Assembly (NCBI RefSeq): GCF_013408335.1
Contig: NZ_JACBZR010000001.1
Coordinates: forward strand, 5,233,501-5,297,500
Length of the DNA stretch: 64,000 bases
Reading direction: 5' to 3'
DNA from: Nocardioides panzhihuensis
GTDB lineage: Bacteria; Actinomycetota; Actinomycetes; Propionibacteriales; Nocardioidaceae
The number at the start of each line of letters is the position of its first letter. Position 1 is the stretch's first letter. The notes below the pieces were generated by a model. The model ran no database searches and had not been told where the DNA came from. It was given only the letters and a program-made list of their open reading frames with translations. Both the position numbers and the translations under genes were made by a program. Shown here piece after piece: positions 16,553-25,641 of the stretch.

Positions 16553-18895
16553 TCAGCTCTTGACGAGCTCCGACTCACGCGGGTCGTCGGCGTAGTGGTC
16601 GGCGAGGTAGTGCCGCTCCAGGCCCTCGCCCTCCACGTCGACGTTCGGGAGGATCCGGTCGAGCCACTTCGGCAGCCACCAGGCCTTCTCCTTCATCAGG
16701 TACATCAGCGTCGGGATCAGCAGCATCCGCACGATGAAGGCGTCGAAGATGACCGCCGCGGCGAGCGCGAAGCCCATCGACTTGATGATCGGGTCGTCCA
16801 TCATGATGAAGCCCGCGAAGACCGCGGTCATGATCAGCGCGGCCGCGGTGACCACCCGGGCCGAGTTGCGGAACCCGTCGACCACGGCCTCCTTGTAGGA
16901 CGCGCCGTGGACGTGGGCCTCGCGGATCCGGGTCACCAGGAAGACCTGATAGTCCATCGCCAGACCGAAGACCAGACCGATCAGGAAGATCGGCATGAAG
17001 CTGACGATCGGCTGTCCGTCGAAGATCCCGAAGGCACCCTCCTGGAACACCGCCACGGTGACGCCGAGGGTGGCCAGGACGGAGAGGAGGAAGCCGAGCG
17101 TCGCGGTCAGCGGCACCAGGATCGAACGGAAGACGAGCATCAGCAGGATGAACGCCAGCCCGATCACGATGGCGAGGTAGGGCAGCAGCGCGTCGTTGAG
17201 CTTCTCGGAGATGTCGGACATGATCGCCGACGTACCGGTGACGGCCAGGTCGGCGCCGGTCTCCTCCTCGAGCGCACCCTCGCCCTCACGCAGCTCCGCG
17301 AGCAGCTCGTCGGTCGCCTCGTCCTCCGGCGCCGTCTCCGGCTCGATCAGGATCACCGCACCGTTCTCGCTGCCCGAGGGCGGCACCACCTTGGCGACCC
17401 CGTCCATGGAGCCGGCCCACTCGGCGACCTTCGTGTACGCGGCCTGCTTCTCGGCCAGCTCGCCCGGCATCTCGCGGGCGTCGACGACCAGCATCATCGG
17501 GTCGAGACGTCCAGGGCCGAAGCCCTCGACGACCAGCTCGACCGCCTGGCGACGCGAGCTGTCCTCCGGCGCGGTGCTGTCGCTCGGCATACCCAGGTGC
17601 AGGTCCTTGAAGGGGATCGCCAGCGCGCCGAGGCCGATGATCACGATGAGCACCCAGGCGATGGGGGCCTTGCCGATGAACCGAGCCCAGCGGACACCGT
17701 TGTTGAGCACGCGGCCGTTGGCCTCGCGCTTGGGGCGGTAGTGGCGTACGGACAGGCCGAAGGCCTTCGACTTGAACAGGCCGAGCAGGGCGGGGACCAG
17801 GGTCAGCGCCACCAGGACGGCGACCACGACGGTCGCTGCGGCGCCGATGCCCATGGCGGTCAGGAACGGGATGCCGACGACGCTGAGCGCGGTGAGCGCG
17901 ATGACGACGGTCAGGCCGGCGAAGACGACGGCCGAGCCCGCGGTGCCGACGGCGATGCCGATGGCCTCCACCCGGTCGTCGGTGTGGTCGAGCTCGCTGC
18001 GGTAGCGAGCGAGGATGAACAGCGCATAGTCGATCCCGACGGCGAGGCCGATCATCGTGGCCAGCATCGGGGTGGTCGAGGAGACCTCGGTGAAAGCAGT
18101 CAGAGCGGTGATGCTGAGGGTGCCGATGGCGACGCCGACACCGGCGGTGAGGATCGGGAGCCCGGCCGCCACGAAGGAGCCGAAGGTCAGCAGCAGGATG
18201 AGCAGGGCGAGCGCGATACCGACCAGCTCGGCGCTGGCGCTGCCCATCTCCATCACCTGCATGCCCTGGCCGCGCACCTCGACCTGGAGTCCGGAGTCCT
18301 CGGCTGCCTGCTCGACGACGTCGGTGACCTCCTGCTGCATCTCGGGCGTCACGTCGGCGACGTCGACGTCCTCGAACTCGGTCGAGATCAGGCCGATCCG
18401 GCCGTCCTCGGACAGGGTCGGCTGAGCCTCGAGCTGGCCGAGCAGCATCTGCAGGGCCTGCTCGGTCGGGACCTGCTGCCCGCTCTCGGCGGACATCGCC
18501 TCGGCGTACGCAGGAGCGGCCGCCTCGGCCTGCTCGGGGGTCCAGATGTAGGAGATCTGGTCGGGGACGTCCTCGAGTGCGGCGAGGTCCCCGACGAGAT
18601 CGGCCACGGCCTTCTGGCTCTCCGGGGTCGTGAGCGTCTCACCCTCCGGAGCGGCGACGACGACCTCGATCGAGGCGGCGTCGAGCACCGAGCCGCCTTC
18701 GGTGCCCATGATCTCGGGCAGCTCTTCGGCCGCCTCGACCGACTCGAGGCCGGGCATGCTGAACGTCGTGGACATCGGCTTGGACATCGTGGTCGCCACC
18801 GCGCCGACGCCGATGATGACGATCAACCAGACGGCGACGAAGATCGGCCACCGCCGGTAGGCGGTCTTTCCGAGCCGATAGAGCAGCTTGGCCAT
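16553..18895 (-). CDS. MMPL-family RND transporter
   Basis: Inner-membrane exporter, 780 residues, predicted 12 helices in two halves of an RND/MMPL fold. Helix 1 is WPIFVAVWLIVIIGVGA; a soluble loop of about 150 residues follows; the proton-relay type motifs VGIDYALFILARYRSEL and GLAMDYQVFLVTRIREAH mark the two halves. MMPL proteins move lipids or hydrophobic compounds; the substrate here is unknown. It lies 24 nt downstream of a tetR gene in the same orientation, so the two form an operon likely repressed from the palindrome cluster at 19491-19549. Confidence 0.92.
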   Translation of the reverse strand: MAKLLYRLGKTAYRRWPIFVAVWLIVIIGVGAVATTMSKPMSTTFSMPGLESVEAAEELPEIMGTEGGSVLDAASIEVVVAAPEGETLTTPESQKAVADLVGDLAALEDVPDQISYIWTPEQAEAAAPAYAEAMSAESGQQVPTEQALQMLLGQLEAQPTLSEDGRIGLISTEFEDVDVADVTPEMQQEVTDVVEQAAEDSGLQVEVRGQGMQVMEMGSASAELVGIALALLILLLTFGSFVAAGLPILTAGVGVAIGTLSITALTAFTEVSSTTPMLATMIGLAVGIDYALFILARYRSELDHTDDRVEAIGIAVGTAGSAVVFAGLTVVIALTALSVVGIPFLTAMGIGAAATVVVAVLVALTLVPALLGLFKSKAFGLSVRHYRPKREANGRVLNNGVRWARFIGKAPIAWVLIVIIGLGALAIPFKDLHLGMPSDSTAPEDSSRRQAVELVVEGFGPGRLDPMMLVVDAREMPGELAEKQAAYTKVAEWAGSMDGVAKVVPPSGSENGAVILIEPETAPEDEATDELLAELREGEGALEEETGADLAVTGTSAIMSDISEKLNDALLPYLAIVIGLAFILLMLVFRSILVPLTATLGFLLSVLATLGVTVAVFQEGAFGIFDGQPIVSFMPIFLIGLVFGLAMDYQVFLVTRIREAHVHGASYKEAVVDGFRNSARVVTAAALIMTAVFAGFIMMDDPIIKSMGFALAAAVIFDAFIVRMLLIPTLMYLMKEKAWWLPKWLDRILPNVDVEGEGLERHYLADHYADDPRESELVKS

Positions 18896-18919
18896 GACAG
18901 GGTTCCCCTTGGTCAGTTG

Positions 18920-19483
18920 TCAGAACAGATCGACGAGGTCGTCGAAGATCCGGGTGAAGTGGTCGGCGACGGTGCCTGCCGACGGATTGGCGAGGTAGGC
19001 GTCGAGCGAGGCGTTGAAGACCACGATCACGAGATGCAGGACCACGCCCGCGAGCTCGGGGGTCATCTGGTCACCGTCGCGCTCGGAGATCAGCTCCGCG
19101 AGCTGAACGACGATCTGCTTGAAGCGAGTGCGGGCCGCGTCCAGCACGTGCTTGTCGGTGGTGAGGACGTGACGGACGAGGACGAGCTCGTCGTGGTCGA
19201 TGGGCTCGGCATCGAGCACCGTGCGCACCAGCGCGCCGAGATCGCGACCGACGTGTCCGGTCGGACCGCCGCCGAGGAAGGTCTCGAGCAGCTCCGGGTC
19301 GGGCTCCTGCTCAGGGCCGAGAACGGCGTCCATCTTGCTCGGGACGTGGTTGAACAACGTCCGCCGCGAGACGCCGACGCGGTCGGCGAGATGATCCATC
19401 GTCCAGCCGTCGAAGCCGAACTCGTCGGTCATCTCGAGGGCCGCCCGGTGGATCGCCGCCGCGGCGCCGTTGGCCGGCCGCAT
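18920..19483 (-). CDS. TetR-family regulator of the mmpL operon
   Basis: 187 residues. N-terminal HTH: AIHRAALEMTDEFGFDGWTM then LADRVGVSRRTLFNHVPSK (about residues 8-52), the second with Phe-Asn-His instead of the more usual Tyr-x-His. The C-terminal helical domain is ligand-binding and not conserved. ATG at 19483 fits the family start; an upstream in-frame ATG (19543) would run through the operator repeats and is less likely. No clear SD, so it may be leaderless. First gene of tetR-mmpL. Confidence 0.88.
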   Translation of the reverse strand: MRPANGAAAAIHRAALEMTDEFGFDGWTMDHLADRVGVSRRTLFNHVPSKMDAVLGPEQEPDPELLETFLGGGPTGHVGRDLGALVRTVLDAEPIDHDELVLVRHVLTTDKHVLDAARTRFKQIVVQLAELISERDGDQMTPELAGVVLHLVIVVFNASLDAYLANPSAGTVADHFTRIFDDLVDLF

Positions 19484-19490
19484 CAGAACG

Positions 19491-19549
19491 TTGCACTTTC
19501 TCTCACAGAGTGCATTTTTGCACTCCGGGGGTATTGAGTGCAAAAAATG
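19491..19549. promoter_or_regulatory. TetR operator cluster with repeated AGTGCAA half-sites
   Basis: GAGTGCATTTTTGCACTC at 19508-19525 is a perfect palindrome (7-bp arms). A further half-site GAGTGCAAAAAATG is at 19536-19549 and TTGCACTTT at 19491-19499. The cluster lies between divergent tetR genes, immediately upstream of the tetR-mmpL start, and is AT-rich against the GC-rich background. Most likely binds the 18920 regulator, possibly also affecting the other gene. Confidence 0.65.
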
Positions 19550-19608
19550 TGGCCAGGTTCACGTGGTCGCCCCATCCCGGCCGGGGACAGGTCCTAGACT
19601 TTGCCCCC

Positions 19609-20181
19609 ATGGGGGCCGGCGTACCTGAAACCACCCGACAGCGGATCCTCGATGCCGCTGTCGAGATGACCACCGAAGCAGGGTGGGCGAGCGTGACGAT
19701 GTCGCGTATCGCGGAGCGATGCGGGGTCAGCCGACAGACGGTCTACAACGACATCGGCGCCAAGCCGACGCTCGCGAAGTCGCTGATCCTGCGTGAGCTG
19801 GAGCAGTTCCTCGCCGGCGTGAGCTCGGCATTCGACGCGGAGGACGACTTCCTCCGGGCGATCCGCCAGGCGACGTACGCCGTTCTCGACCGTGCCCAGG
19901 ACAACAAGCTGCTGCACGCGGTGGTCTCAGCGACCCATGGCGCCGACACCGAGCTGCTGCCCTATCTGACCAGTCACAGCGAGGGGCTGCTCGGCTATGC
20001 GACCGCGATCATCCACGAGCACATCAGGAAGTTCGACCACGGGCTGAGCGACGATCAGGCGGACGCCGCCATCGAGATGACGGTGCGCGTGGTGCTCAGC
20101 CATGTCATGCAGCCCACCAAGTCGCCCGACGAGACCGCCGACGACATCGCCTGGCTGATGTCGCGCGTGCTGCGTGCGTGA
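19609..20181 (+). CDS. TetR-family transcriptional regulator
   Basis: 190 residues. HTH covers TTRQRILDAAVEMTTEAGWASVTMSRIAERCGVSRQTVYNDIGAK (residues about 7-50, quoted here only for its pattern R-I-L-D-A-A ... V-S-R-Q-T-V-Y-N), then a helical sensor domain. ATG at 19609. Divergent from the tetR-mmpL operon, with the operator cluster in between. Its target is not evident; it may regulate itself or the exporter. Confidence 0.87.
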   Translation: MGAGVPETTRQRILDAAVEMTTEAGWASVTMSRIAERCGVSRQTVYNDIGAKPTLAKSLILRELEQFLAGVSSAFDAEDDFLRAIRQATYAVLDRAQDNKLLHAVVSATHGADTELLPYLTSHSEGLLGYATAIIHEHIRKFDHGLSDDQADAAIEMTVRVVLSHVMQPTKSPDETADDIAWLMSRVLRA

Positions 20182-20255
20182 GCCGGGCGTCTGAGTTACC
20201 GGCGAGTTGGGTGGTCACCAGCCCTCGCCTAATCTTCCTGCGGGGAGGTGGACGG

Positions 20256-21470
20256 ATGCGATTGGTCTCGTTGAGAGCGGCGGCCGCGATCGGGGCGGTC
20301 CTCGTGGTGACCCTGGCCGCCTGTGCGGGCGAGCCGTCGAAGCCGGGTTCCCCGAGCAGCAGCCCGAGCGTGGAGGCCAGTGAGCCCGCCGCTGAGGAGA
20401 GCCCTGTCGCCGACCCGTCGCACGCCGTCGACATGCCCGGCAAGCGCGAGGGGACGCTCCACTCCACCGACCTGCTGATCCTCTCCGAGAAGTCCCTCTC
20501 GGCCGGTGACGTCAAGAAGGTCCGCGGCCTCGACGGAGTCTCCGGCGTGGAGCAGATCTCGATGGCCCAGGTCAGCGTCCAGGGGCGACTGGTCAAGGTT
20601 GTGGCGGTCGACCCGTCGACCTACCGCAACTTCGCCCCCTTCCAGAGCGCCGACTCCGACGAGGTCTGGCAGCGCGTCGCCGGCGGCGAGGTCGCGATCG
20701 ACCCCGAGCGCCAGGACGAGCTCCCGGCCAACAAGGACGGCTTCGTGACCCTCGGGTCCAGCAAGGACGCGACCTCGGTCCACGTCGGCGCCTACGCACC
20801 GCAGCCACCGGGCCTCGCGGCCGCCGTCGTCAACCACAAGTGGGGCGAGGAGATGGGCATGGAGAAGGGCAACGCGCTCATCGTCTCCACCGCCGCCATC
20901 GCCCCCAACCGGGTCGTCAAGCCGATCCAGACGATCGTCGGCGAGGACGTCTCCGTCCAGCGCCTCGACGTCGTCGCGCGCGCCGGCCTGGACCCGAACG
21001 CGCCTCAGCAGGCCCACGTAGTCGGCACCGTCGCCGAGGCCGTCGGCAACTACACCTACCGGGCCAACGGCGACGGCACCATCACGCCCGCCGCGAGCTG
21101 GGTCAGCTCCCACATCGTGACCGCCCAGGTCCCGATCCTCGGCTCGGTGACCTGCAACAAGGTGATGGTCACGCAGCTGCGTGCGGCGCTGCAGGAGGTG
21201 GTCGACCGGGGCCTGGCCAAGACGATCGACCCGAAGCAGTACGCCGGGTGCTACTACCCCCGCTTCATCGCCAACAGCACGCAGCTCTCCAACCACGCCT
21301 TCGGCACCGCCGTCGACCTCAACACCGCCGGCAACCAGCGCGGAACCGTCGGCGAGATGGACCGCACCGTGGTGTCGATCTTCGAGCGCTGGGGCTTCAC
21401 CTGGGGCGGCAACTGGAAGTGGACCGACCCCATGCACTTCGAGATGAACCGCATCGTCAAACCCGGCTAA
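20256..21470 (+). CDS. M15-family (D-Ala-D-Ala carboxypeptidase-like) lipoprotein
   Basis: 404 residues, exported and lipid-anchored: signal peptide with lipobox LAAC at residues about 21-24, then a Ser/Pro-rich linker. The C-terminal VanY-like zinc domain has SNHAFGTAVDLNT (His and Asp ligands, about residues 345-357) and DPMHFE (His, about residue 393). Probably trims peptidoglycan. The central 200 residues are not assigned to a domain. ATG at 20256 follows GGGGAGG with 6-nt spacing. Confidence 0.85.
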   Translation: MRLVSLRAAAAIGAVLVVTLAACAGEPSKPGSPSSSPSVEASEPAAEESPVADPSHAVDMPGKREGTLHSTDLLILSEKSLSAGDVKKVRGLDGVSGVEQISMAQVSVQGRLVKVVAVDPSTYRNFAPFQSADSDEVWQRVAGGEVAIDPERQDELPANKDGFVTLGSSKDATSVHVGAYAPQPPGLAAAVVNHKWGEEMGMEKGNALIVSTAAIAPNRVVKPIQTIVGEDVSVQRLDVVARAGLDPNAPQQAHVVGTVAEAVGNYTYRANGDGTITPAASWVSSHIVTAQVPILGSVTCNKVMVTQLRAALQEVVDRGLAKTIDPKQYAGCYYPRFIANSTQLSNHAFGTAVDLNTAGNQRGTVGEMDRTVVSIFERWGFTWGGNWKWTDPMHFEMNRIVKPG

Positions 21471-21519
21471 CCCCGGGTTACTGCCCGGCCGCTTGGGTGG
21501 TCGGCTCTACGCTGGGCAC

Positions 21520-23472
21520 GTGACGATCCTCGATGACGCCCGCCCGGGCATGGACGACAGCATCCGGCCCCAGGACGACCTGTTCGGCTTCGTGAACGGC
21601 ACCTGGCTCCGGGAGGTCGAGATTCCTTCCGACCGGTCCAGCTGGGGGCCCTTCGTGATGCTTGCCGACCAGGCCGAGAAGCACGTGCGCGAGATCATCG
21701 AGGAGCTCGCGGCATCGGGTGGCGAGCCGGGCAGCGACGCCCAGAAGATCGGTGACCTCTTCGCGAGCTTCATGGACGAGGCGGCGGTCGCCGAGCGCGG
21801 CGTACGTCCTCTCGACGGTCTTCGTGCTGCCGTGGACGGCCTCCGCGACGCCGACGACCTGGCGGCGTTCCTGGGCGAGGTCGAGCGGATCGGCGGGCAC
21901 GGGTTGTTCGGGTCCTACGTCGACAACGACGACAAGCAGTCCGACCGCTACATCTTCAACCTGCTCCAGGGCGGCCTCGGCCTGCCCGACAAGGACTACT
22001 ACTTCGACGAGAAGTTCGCCGAGGTGCTGGGGAAGTACGCCGACTATCTGACCCGCCTCTACGAGCTCGCCGAGCACCCCGACCCGCGCGCGGCCGCCGA
22101 GACGATCATCCGGATCGACACCCGTCTGGCCGAGGGCCACTGGGCGCGCGAGGAGACCCGCGACAAGCAGAAGACCTACAACCTGCTGACCTTCGCCGAG
22201 CTGCGCGAGCTGGCCCCCAACTTCAACTGGGATGCGTACATCCGCAACCTCTCCGGCTCGAAGCTGGACACCGACGTCGTGCTCGGCGAGGTCGTCGTCC
22301 GACAGCCGTCCTACTTCGCCCACCTCTCCTCCGTGCTCGGCGACGTCGACATCGACGACTGGAAGCTGTGGCTCTACTTCCACGTGCTCCGCTGGGCAGC
22401 GCCCTACCTGACCGACGACTTCGTCGAGACCAACTTCGACTTCTACGGCCGCACCCTCAACGGCACCCCTGAGCTGCGCGAACGCTGGAAGCGCGGGGTC
22501 GCGCTGGTCGAGGGCGCGATCGGCGAGGCGGTCGGCAAGGAGTACGCCGCGCGCCACTTCCCGCCGGAGGCGAAGGCGGAGATGGACGAGCTCGTGGCGA
22601 ACCTGCTGGCCGCCTATCGCAAGTCGATCTCCGAGCTCGACTGGATGGGCGAGGAGACCAAGCAGAAGGCGTACGAGAAGCTCGACAAGTTCACGCCGAA
22701 GATCGGCTACCCCTCGAAGTGGCGCGACTACTCGGGGCTGACCATCTCGAAGGACGACCTGATCGGCAACGTCTCGGCGGCCTCGGTCTTCGAGACCGAC
22801 CGGCAGCTCGGCAAGCTCGGCCAGCCGGTGGACCGTGAGGAGTGGTTCATGCTCCCGCAGACGGTCAACGCCTACTACAACCCCGGCACCAACGAGATCT
22901 GCTTCCCGGCAGGCATCCTGCAGCGGCCGTTCTTCGCGCTGGACGCCCATCCGGCGGAGAACTACGGCGGCATCGGCGCGGTGATCGGCCACGAGATCGG
23001 CCACGGGTTCGACGACCAGGGTGCGCAGTTCGACGGCGACGGCAACATGCAGGACTGGTGGTCGCCGGAGGACAAGGCGGCCTTCGAGGTGAAGACCAAG
23101 GCGCTCATCGCGCAGTACTCGGCGCTGTCGCCGCGGGACCTGCCCGGCGAGCTCGTCAACGGTGCGCTGACCGTCGGCGAGAACATCGGCGACCTGGGCG
23201 GCCTGACGATCGCGCACACCGCCTACATGCTCGCGACCGACGGCGCCGCCAGCACCGGCGACCGGCAGCGGCTCTTCCTCAACTGGGCCTATGTGTGGCG
23301 TACGGTGCGGCGCAAGGAGCAGGCTCGGCAGTACCTCACGATCGACCCGCACAGCCCGCCGGACCTCCGTGCCAACATCGCGCGGAACCTGGACGAGTTC
23401 CACGAGGTCTTCGGCACCGTTCCGGGCGACGGCCTCTGGCTCGATCCCGAGGAGCGCGTGCGCATCTGGTGA
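21520..23472 (+). CDS. M13-family metallopeptidase (neprilysin-like)
   Basis: Zinc endopeptidase, 650 residues from the GTG at 21520 (TTG 21493 possible, no good SD for either). The zinc motif is HEIGHGFDDQG (about residue 491) with the third ligand in GENIGDLGGL, and the substrate-binding NAYY motif (TVNAYYNPGTNEICFPAG) is present. No signal peptide or TM helix is seen, unlike human neprilysin but like bacterial PepO and mycobacterial Zmp1. Cuts peptides; physiological substrate unknown. Confidence 0.92.
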   Translation: MTILDDARPGMDDSIRPQDDLFGFVNGTWLREVEIPSDRSSWGPFVMLADQAEKHVREIIEELAASGGEPGSDAQKIGDLFASFMDEAAVAERGVRPLDGLRAAVDGLRDADDLAAFLGEVERIGGHGLFGSYVDNDDKQSDRYIFNLLQGGLGLPDKDYYFDEKFAEVLGKYADYLTRLYELAEHPDPRAAAETIIRIDTRLAEGHWAREETRDKQKTYNLLTFAELRELAPNFNWDAYIRNLSGSKLDTDVVLGEVVVRQPSYFAHLSSVLGDVDIDDWKLWLYFHVLRWAAPYLTDDFVETNFDFYGRTLNGTPELRERWKRGVALVEGAIGEAVGKEYAARHFPPEAKAEMDELVANLLAAYRKSISELDWMGEETKQKAYEKLDKFTPKIGYPSKWRDYSGLTISKDDLIGNVSAASVFETDRQLGKLGQPVDREEWFMLPQTVNAYYNPGTNEICFPAGILQRPFFALDAHPAENYGGIGAVIGHEIGHGFDDQGAQFDGDGNMQDWWSPEDKAAFEVKTKALIAQYSALSPRDLPGELVNGALTVGENIGDLGGLTIAHTAYMLATDGAASTGDRQRLFLNWAYVWRTVRRKEQARQYLTIDPHSPPDLRANIARNLDEFHEVFGTVPGDGLWLDPEERVRIW

Positions 23473-23635
23473 CATGCCCCCGGGTGCGTTTGGTTAATTC
23501 TTGATAACAAGGTAAACGAGTTACGCGGGACGGCCGGTTCATAAACCTGCATTGCGGGAAATTGTTCGGTCGAGGACCCGATTTGGATGGAAGGATCCCG
23601 TCCAATCCTGGTCCTGATCTCGAGGAGAAACCCCC

Positions 23636-25306
23636 ATGCGTAGATTCGTTCGAACGGCGGGTGCCACCACCGCTGCCGCTGTTGCAGGAACTGCCCTCAT
23701 CGCCTCTTTCGGGAGCCCAGCCGGCGCCACACCAGCCGACTCCGCCTCCGCCATCACGCCGGTGACTCTGGCGGCCCAGAAGGTGATCGACGACGAGTCG
23801 GTCGCGGACCAGGCCGTCAAGGCTCTGGCGAGCAAGCCGTCGACCTGGAAGGTCGGCGCCGGCCAGGAGCTCGAACCCGTGGTGACCCTGAAGGACGCCG
23901 ACGGAGCCACCCACGTGCGGATGAACCGGACGTACGAGGGGCTCGAGGTCGTCGGCGGCGACCTCGTCGCCCACCAGACCAAGTCCGGCGCGGTCACCTC
24001 CGTCTCCCAGGGGCTGACCGAGGTGCTCGACCTCGAGGTGTTGCCGACCGTCACCGGGGCCGCGGCGACCAAGGCCGCCCTGACCCTGGACAAGATCACC
24101 AGGACGATCACGGGTCTCAAGGCCGACAAGAAGCACGCGCCCGAGCTCGTCGTCGACGCGGTCGAGGGCTCGCCGACCCTGGCGTGGCGGGTGACCACCA
24201 CCGGAAAGCACGCCGACGGCACTCCTTCGCGCCTCGCGACCTACGTCGACGCGGCCAGCGGCAAGGTGCTGCGCCGGGTCGAGGGCATCCACACGATCGA
24301 CGGCGAGGGCAACACCCTCTACTCCGGGACCGTCCCGCTGCAGGTGAAGCAGAACGGCTCGACGTACGAGCTGCGGGACGAGACCCGTGGCGGCACCTAC
24401 ACGACCGACATGAAGAACGCCGAGGACAGCATCTTCTGCACCATCTTCGGGTTCGGGTGCGCGGCTGGGACCGTGGTCACCAGCCCGACCACGACCTTCG
24501 GCAACGGCTCCAACGCCGACCGGGCGACCGCCGCGGCCGACGCTCAGTACGGCACGAACGTCACCTGGGACTACTTCAAGAACGTCCACGCCCGGGACGG
24601 CATCTTCGGTGACGGATCGGGCTCCTTCAACCGGGTCCACTACGGCAAGAACTACGTCAACGCCTTCTGGGACGGCGAGAAGATGACGTACGGCGACGGT
24701 GACGGCGTCGGCTACGGCCCGCTGGTGTCGCTGGACGTCGCCGGCCACGAGATGACGCACGGGGTCACCGAGAACACCTCGGGCCTGGAGTACTCCGGTG
24801 AGTCCGGTGGCCTCAACGAGGCGACCTCGGACATCTTCGGGACGATGGTCGAGTTCTACGCCGGCAACGCCGAGGACCCGGGCGACTACCTGATTGGTGA
24901 GTCCTTCATCCTCGACGGTGGTGACCCGCTGCGCCGGATGGACAACCCGTCCTCCGACGGCAAGTCGGTCAACTGCTGGTCCTCCTCGACCGGTGGCCTC
25001 GACGTCCACTACTCCAGCGGCGTCGGCAACCACTTCTTCTACCTGCTCGCCGAGGGCTCGGGATCGAAGACGTTCGGCGGGGTCGCGCACTCGAGCACGA
25101 CCTGTGACGGCTCGGCGATCACAGGGATCGGGCGCGAGAAGGCGGAGCAGATCTGGTTCCGTGCCAACTCGACCTACTTCACCTCGACCACCGACTACGC
25201 CGGTGCGCGCGCTGCGACGGTGCGGTCGGCGTCGGATCTCTACGGCGCCTCCAGCGCCGAGGTCGCAGCGGTCGAGGCGGCGTGGAACGCGGTGTCGGTG
25301 AGCTGA
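23636..25306 (+). CDS. Secreted M4-family (thermolysin-like) metallopeptidase
   Basis: 556 residues with signal peptide (residues 1-31), an FTP/PepSY-type propeptide to about residue 220, then the M4 catalytic domain. Zinc site is HEMTH (371-375) with the third ligand in GGLNEATSDIFG; the catalytic His lies in DVHYSSGVGNHFFYLL. Secreted neutral protease, activated by propeptide removal. ATG at 23636 after GAGGAG. The AT-rich stretch 23500-23560 upstream may contain its promoter. Followed by a 13-bp stem terminator. Confidence 0.94.
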   Translation: MRRFVRTAGATTAAAVAGTALIASFGSPAGATPADSASAITPVTLAAQKVIDDESVADQAVKALASKPSTWKVGAGQELEPVVTLKDADGATHVRMNRTYEGLEVVGGDLVAHQTKSGAVTSVSQGLTEVLDLEVLPTVTGAAATKAALTLDKITRTITGLKADKKHAPELVVDAVEGSPTLAWRVTTTGKHADGTPSRLATYVDAASGKVLRRVEGIHTIDGEGNTLYSGTVPLQVKQNGSTYELRDETRGGTYTTDMKNAEDSIFCTIFGFGCAAGTVVTSPTTTFGNGSNADRATAAADAQYGTNVTWDYFKNVHARDGIFGDGSGSFNRVHYGKNYVNAFWDGEKMTYGDGDGVGYGPLVSLDVAGHEMTHGVTENTSGLEYSGESGGLNEATSDIFGTMVEFYAGNAEDPGDYLIGESFILDGGDPLRRMDNPSSDGKSVNCWSSSTGGLDVHYSSGVGNHFFYLLAEGSGSKTFGGVAHSSTTCDGSAITGIGREKAEQIWFRANSTYFTSTTDYAGARAATVRSASDLYGASSAEVAAVEAAWNAVSVS

Positions 25307-25333
25307 TCTCGACAGGCCACGTCAGAGCGGACC

Positions 25334-25368
25334 CGAAAGTGATGTCCCCTCGACAGACGTCGCTTTCG
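25334..25368 (+). terminator. Hairpin terminator after the M4 protease
   Basis: CGAAAGTGATGTC and GACGTCGCTTTCG form a 13-bp RNA stem (two G-U pairs) with a 9-nt loop, 28 nt after the protease stop. No T-run follows, as is common in high-GC actinobacteria. Confidence 0.55.
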
Positions 25369-25443
25369 CCCGCATCGGGTAACTAAAGTACGAATTCGGG
25401 CGTGTGGTTATGCCGGTGTGGCGATAGGACGCATACTGGAGAT

Positions 25444-25497
25444 GCCGAGCCGGTTCTGCGGGTCCCCGTGGGGGAGGACCAACAGCGCCGGCTCGGC
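25444..25497 (+). other. Hairpin 1 of the ABC-F leader region
   Basis: GCCGAGCCGG and CCGGCTCGGC pair perfectly over 10 bp; inside, GGTCC and GGACC add a 5-bp stem. TTTT occurs a few bases after it (25503-25506), so it could be a terminator or attenuator. Lies between protease and ABC-F gene. Confidence 0.55.
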
Positions 25498-25515
25498 GTT
25501 GCTTTTGGAGTCGTC

Positions 25516-25588
25516 GTCGGGGTAGTCCGGTAGCGAGCTGCCTATTACTCGCCGGTATTCAGGCAGTTCGCTACCGGACTACCCCGAC
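25516..25588 (+). repeat. Hairpin 2: 28-bp-arm inverted repeat in the ABC-F leader region
   Basis: Arms 25516-25543 and 25561-25588 are complementary at 27 of 28 positions (the exception is a possible G-U), with a 17-nt loop. Very stable. It lies 53 nt before the MRLRF leader peptide. It could be a strong attenuator/terminator or the footprint of a small mobile element; the sequence alone does not decide. Confidence 0.8.
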
Positions 25589-25641
25589 GCCCCCCATCAA
25601 TTGGTTCGCAGCGGCTGCTTGTCGCTGGGTATCCTTTGGGC

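Noticed and set aside
16304..19537. 1077-codon plus-strand open frame over mmpL and tetR
   Set aside because: It runs antisense to two recognisable genes and is only Asp/His/Gly/Arg-rich low-information sequence.
21478..25090. Long minus-strand open frames opposite the M13 and M4 protease genes
   Set aside because: Both are antisense shadows; the plus strand has complete zinc-peptidase motifs, signal peptide and SD sites.
20256..25306. Three metallopeptidases followed by ABC-F and RecQ-like helicase as a possible defence island
   Set aside because: Each belongs to a common housekeeping or secreted family, intergenic terminators separate them, and no nuclease, sensor or defence-linked domain combination is seen.
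25516..25588. Hairpin region as a tRNA or other classical RNA gene
   Set aside because: A simple long stem without cloverleaf arms, anticodon loop or CCA; it does not resemble tRNA, 6S or tmRNA.
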